Shown here piece by piece: positions 59,015 to 64,000 of a stretch of DNA of 64,000 bases. Made by a program: the position numbers and the translations under genes. Positions within the stretch are counted from its first letter, which is position 1. Each line of letters starts with the position of its first letter. Where the stretch lies: contig NZ_JAUYNV010000033.1 in assembly GCF_030698125.1 (NCBI RefSeq), positions 1-64,000 on the forward strand, written 5' to 3'. The notes under the pieces were generated by a model. It was not told the origin of the DNA and did not search any database. It saw nothing but the letters and a program-made list of their open reading frames with translations. Source of the DNA: Methyloversatilis sp. GTDB taxonomy: Bacteria > Pseudomonadota > Gammaproteobacteria > Burkholderiales > Rhodocyclaceae.

Positions 59015-59658
59015 TCCGCCTGTTGCTGGTCGATGACCACGCGGTGGTGCGCGAAGGCTACCGCCGCCTGCTCGAACAGCGCGGCGACCTGCGCATTGAG
59101 GCCGAAGCGGCGACCGCGACCGAGGCGCTGGTGGCCTTCCGCAACGTCGGGCCGGATGTCGTCGTGCTCGATCTTTCGCTGCCCGACATGGGTGGCGTCG
59201 AACTGATCCGCCGGCTGCTGCAGCGCGATGCGCGCGCCCGCATCCTGGTGTTCAGCATGCATCGCGATCCGCTGTTCGCGACCCAGGCATTGCGCGCCGG
59301 CGCCCTGGGTTACGTGACCAAGAGCTGCGCCCCCGAAGTGCTGATCAAGGCGGTGTACCAGGTCGCTGCCCGCCAGCGCGTGCTCAGCCCCGACATTGCG
59401 CCCGACATCGCGCTGGCGCTGCTGAGTGACATCGACAATCCGCTCGACGCGCTGTCGCTGCGTGAATTCGAGGTGCTGCGCCTGTTGCTCGATGGCCGTT
59501 CGGCCGAAGAGATCGGCCTGTCGCTGCACATCAGCCCGAAGACCGCGCAGAACACGCACTACCAGATCAAGGCCAAGCTCGGCGTGAAGAGCGACATCGA
59601 CCTGATGCGCATGGCGATCAAGTGGAAATTGGTGCGCGACGACAACGCCGAAGCTTGA
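59011..59658 (+). CDS. NarL/LuxR-type response regulator
   Basis: 215 aa. REC with D54 (VVVLDLSLPDMGG) and Lys in YVTKSCAPE, and a GerE-type helix-turn-helix (LSLREFEVLRLLLDGRSAEEIGLSLHISPKTAQNTHYQIKAKLG). Transcription factor, cognate to the kinase whose stop it overlaps. Candidate targets are the divergent MxaJ-like gene and possibly the PQQ dehydrogenase 10 kb away. Confidence 0.92.
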   Translation: MIRLLLVDDHAVVREGYRRLLEQRGDLRIEAEAATATEALVAFRNVGPDVVVLDLSLPDMGGVELIRRLLQRDARARILVFSMHRDPLFATQALRAGALGYVTKSCAPEVLIKAVYQVAARQRVLSPDIAPDIALALLSDIDNPLDALSLREFEVLRLLLDGRSAEEIGLSLHISPKTAQNTHYQIKAKLGVKSDIDLMRMAIKWKLVRDDNAEA

Positions 59659-59677
59659 GCCGCCGTGCCGTTTCCGC

Positions 59678-61153
59678 TCAGGCCGATGCGGCGCGCAGCA
59701 AGGTCGAGCGCAGCGCCGCCTGCCACTGGCGGATCAGCGCGTCGGGCGCTGCATCGCGGCGCGGTTCGTACCGCTGCGCGGCTTCGTCTGCCGGGTGCAT
59801 GGCGACGCCGGCGCCACGGGCGGCGAGCAGGGCCGCGCCGAGCGCGGTGGTTTCGGCGGTGGGTGCCACGCGCACCGTGCTGCCCAGCAGGTCGGCCTGC
59901 ATCTGCATCAGCAGCGCGTTGGCGGTGCCGCCGCCGTCGACGCGCAGTTCGCGCAGGCGTACGCCGGCATCGGCTTCCATCGCCCGCATCACGTCCAGCG
60001 TCTGCAGCGCAATGGCTTCGAGCGCGGCGCGGGCGATGTGGGCGCGCGTGGTGCCGCGGGTCAGGCCGTAGATCGCGCCGCGCGCATCGGCCGACCAGTG
60101 CGGCGCACCCAGGCCGGTGAAGGCGGGCACGATGGTGACGCCGGCACTGTCCGGCACGCTGGCCGCCAGCGCCTCGATGTCGCCCGAGCGGGCGATCAGC
60201 CCCAGTCCGTCGCGCAGCCACTGCACCAGCGCACCGGTCACGAACACGCTGCCTTCGAGCGCGTATTCGATGCGCGCCGACGTCTGCGCCGCACAGGTGG
60301 TCAGCAGACCGTGGCGCGACACGATGGCCTGCTCACCGGTATGCATCAGCATGAAACAGCCGGTGCCGTAGGTGTTCTTGGCCAGCCCCGGCGCCGTGCA
60401 GCCCTGCCCGTAAAGTGCCGCCTGCTGGTCGCCGGCGATGCCGGTGATCGGCAGCGCGCGGCCGAACAGCGCGGCACCGGTTTCCGCCAGGGCACCGCTG
60501 GACGGCACCACGCGCGGCAGCAGCGAACGTGGAATCGAGAACAGTTCGAGCAGGCCGTCGTCCCACTGGCCGGTGTGGATGTCCAGCAACTGGGTGCGGC
60601 TGGCGTTGCTCAGGTCGGTCAGGTGCGCGCGCCCGCCGGTGAGCTGCCACACCAGCCAGCTGTCCATCGTGCCGCAGGCCAGTTCGCCGCGCCGCGCGCG
60701 TTCGCGGGCACCGGGCACGTGGTCGAGCAGCCAGGCGATCTTGCTGGCCGAGAAGTAGGGGTCGAGCACCAGGCCGGTCTTCGCGCGCACCGCGTCCTCG
60801 TGGCCATCGGCCTTGAGGCGGGCGCAGAAGTCGGCGGTGCGCCGGTCCTGCCAGACGATGGCCGGGGCCAGCGGCTCGCCGGTCGCGCGGTCCCACAGCA
60901 CGACGGTTTCGCGCTGGTTCGTGATGCCGATCGCGGCGATGTCGGTCGGCGCAAGCGCGGCGCGCATCAGCGCCTCCTTCACGCAGTCGACGGTATCGGT
61001 CCAGATGCGCCGGGCGTCGTGTTCCACCCAGCCAGGCTGCGGGTAGTGCTGCGGCAGTTCGCGCTGCGCCATCGCAACGATGCCGCCGTCGGTGTCGAAC
61101 ACCAGTGCGCGCGAACTGGTCGTGCCCTGGTCGAGTGCGAGGATGTGGCGCAT
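59678..61153 (-). CDS. glpK: Glycerol kinase
   Basis: 491 aa from ATG 61153, with AAGGAG upstream ([20 protein letters not shown]); the ORF-track start adds 38 residues without support. FGGY-family kinase that phosphorylates glycerol to glycerol-3-phosphate. ATP/glycerol motifs [44 protein letters not shown] and [18 protein letters not shown] are present. It converges on the response regulator and is divergent from alaS. No glpF or glpD is nearby. Confidence 0.95.
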   Translation of the reverse strand: MRHILALDQGTTSSRALVFDTDGGIVAMAQRELPQHYPQPGWVEHDARRIWTDTVDCVKEALMRAALAPTDIAAIGITNQRETVVLWDRATGEPLAPAIVWQDRRTADFCARLKADGHEDAVRAKTGLVLDPYFSASKIAWLLDHVPGARERARRGELACGTMDSWLVWQLTGGRAHLTDLSNASRTQLLDIHTGQWDDGLLELFSIPRSLLPRVVPSSGALAETGAALFGRALPITGIAGDQQAALYGQGCTAPGLAKNTYGTGCFMLMHTGEQAIVSRHGLLTTCAAQTSARIEYALEGSVFVTGALVQWLRDGLGLIARSGDIEALAASVPDSAGVTIVPAFTGLGAPHWSADARGAIYGLTRGTTRAHIARAALEAIALQTLDVMRAMEADAGVRLRELRVDGGGTANALLMQMQADLLGSTVRVAPTAETTALGAALLAARGAGVAMHPADEAAQRYEPRRDAAPDALIRQWQAALRSTLLRAASA

Positions 61154-61275
61154 GTCTTCTCCTTGTCCGCCTGTCGTATCCACGGCAGCGCAGTCATCGG
61201 GCGCTACGGGCGGAATGCTAGAATCTGCGGCTGTTTCGCGCAGTTTAGCGCTCTCCTGATCCCCCATTGCCGACC

Positions 61276-64000
<2,725 letters not shown>

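Overview
The window is a GC-rich, densely packed chromosomal segment of a Gram-negative betaproteobacterium. The housekeeping genes (guaA, rnfABCDGE-nth, alaS, rlmM, glpK), a PEP-CTERM sorting signal, a PQQ alcohol dehydrogenase with a lanthanide-type active site and many c-di-GMP/PAS signalling proteins would fit a facultative methylotroph of the Rhodocyclales such as Methyloversatilis. That assignment is inference from gene content, not from a database search. The window cuts guaA at its 5' end and alaS at its 3' end.

Region 1 (1-7.8 kb): the 3' end of guaA is followed by a small island bounded by an exact 15-bp direct repeat. One copy is the last 15 bases of guaA (1581-1595) and the other lies at 7784-7798. 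The island carries an AbiE-like toxin-antitoxin pair whose antitoxin-like gene has a PD-(D/E)XK-like N-terminus, a frameshifted and truncated SIR2-type gene, a 3-hydroxybutyrate dehydrogenase and a HipBA pair. Both toxin systems have paired palindromic operators. No integrase remains.

Region 2 (7.8-22.9 kb): an Acg-type nitroreductase is followed by the orphan tail of a PEP-CTERM protein and a convergent intact PEP-CTERM protein. Next comes a 12-kb co-directional signalling cluster: HD-GYP response regulator, hybrid kinase, lipoprotein solute-binding protein, PAS-rich kinase, single-domain response regulator and a REC-REC-PAS-GAF-PAS-GGDEF-EAL protein. Four of its junctions are overlapping or stop/start-coupled.

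Region 3 (22.9-36 kb): a 0.8-kb block of REP-type palindromes with alternating 125/186-nt spacing precedes the minus-strand rnfABCDGE-nth operon. It is followed by small conserved proteins, an enoyl-CoA hydratase-family gene, a broken periplasmic-binding-domain kinase and a second REC-PAS-GGDEF-EAL protein.

Region 4 (36-46 kb): a DinG/YoaA-family helicase, a cyclopropane fatty acid synthase, several unassigned proteins, and pbpC.

Region 5 (46-64 kb): a PQQ alcohol dehydrogenase and an MxaJ/XoxJ-like binding protein are separated by a terminator. A DEAD-box helicase, rlmM, an aldo/keto reductase, a UgpB-like protein with ugpQ, a second MxaJ-like paralogue divergent from a NarL-type two-component system, glpK and alaS follow. 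The alaS reading frame contains an in-frame copy of a palindromic repeat whose sister copy sits inside the rnf operon. No rRNA, tRNA or CRISPR array was seen.
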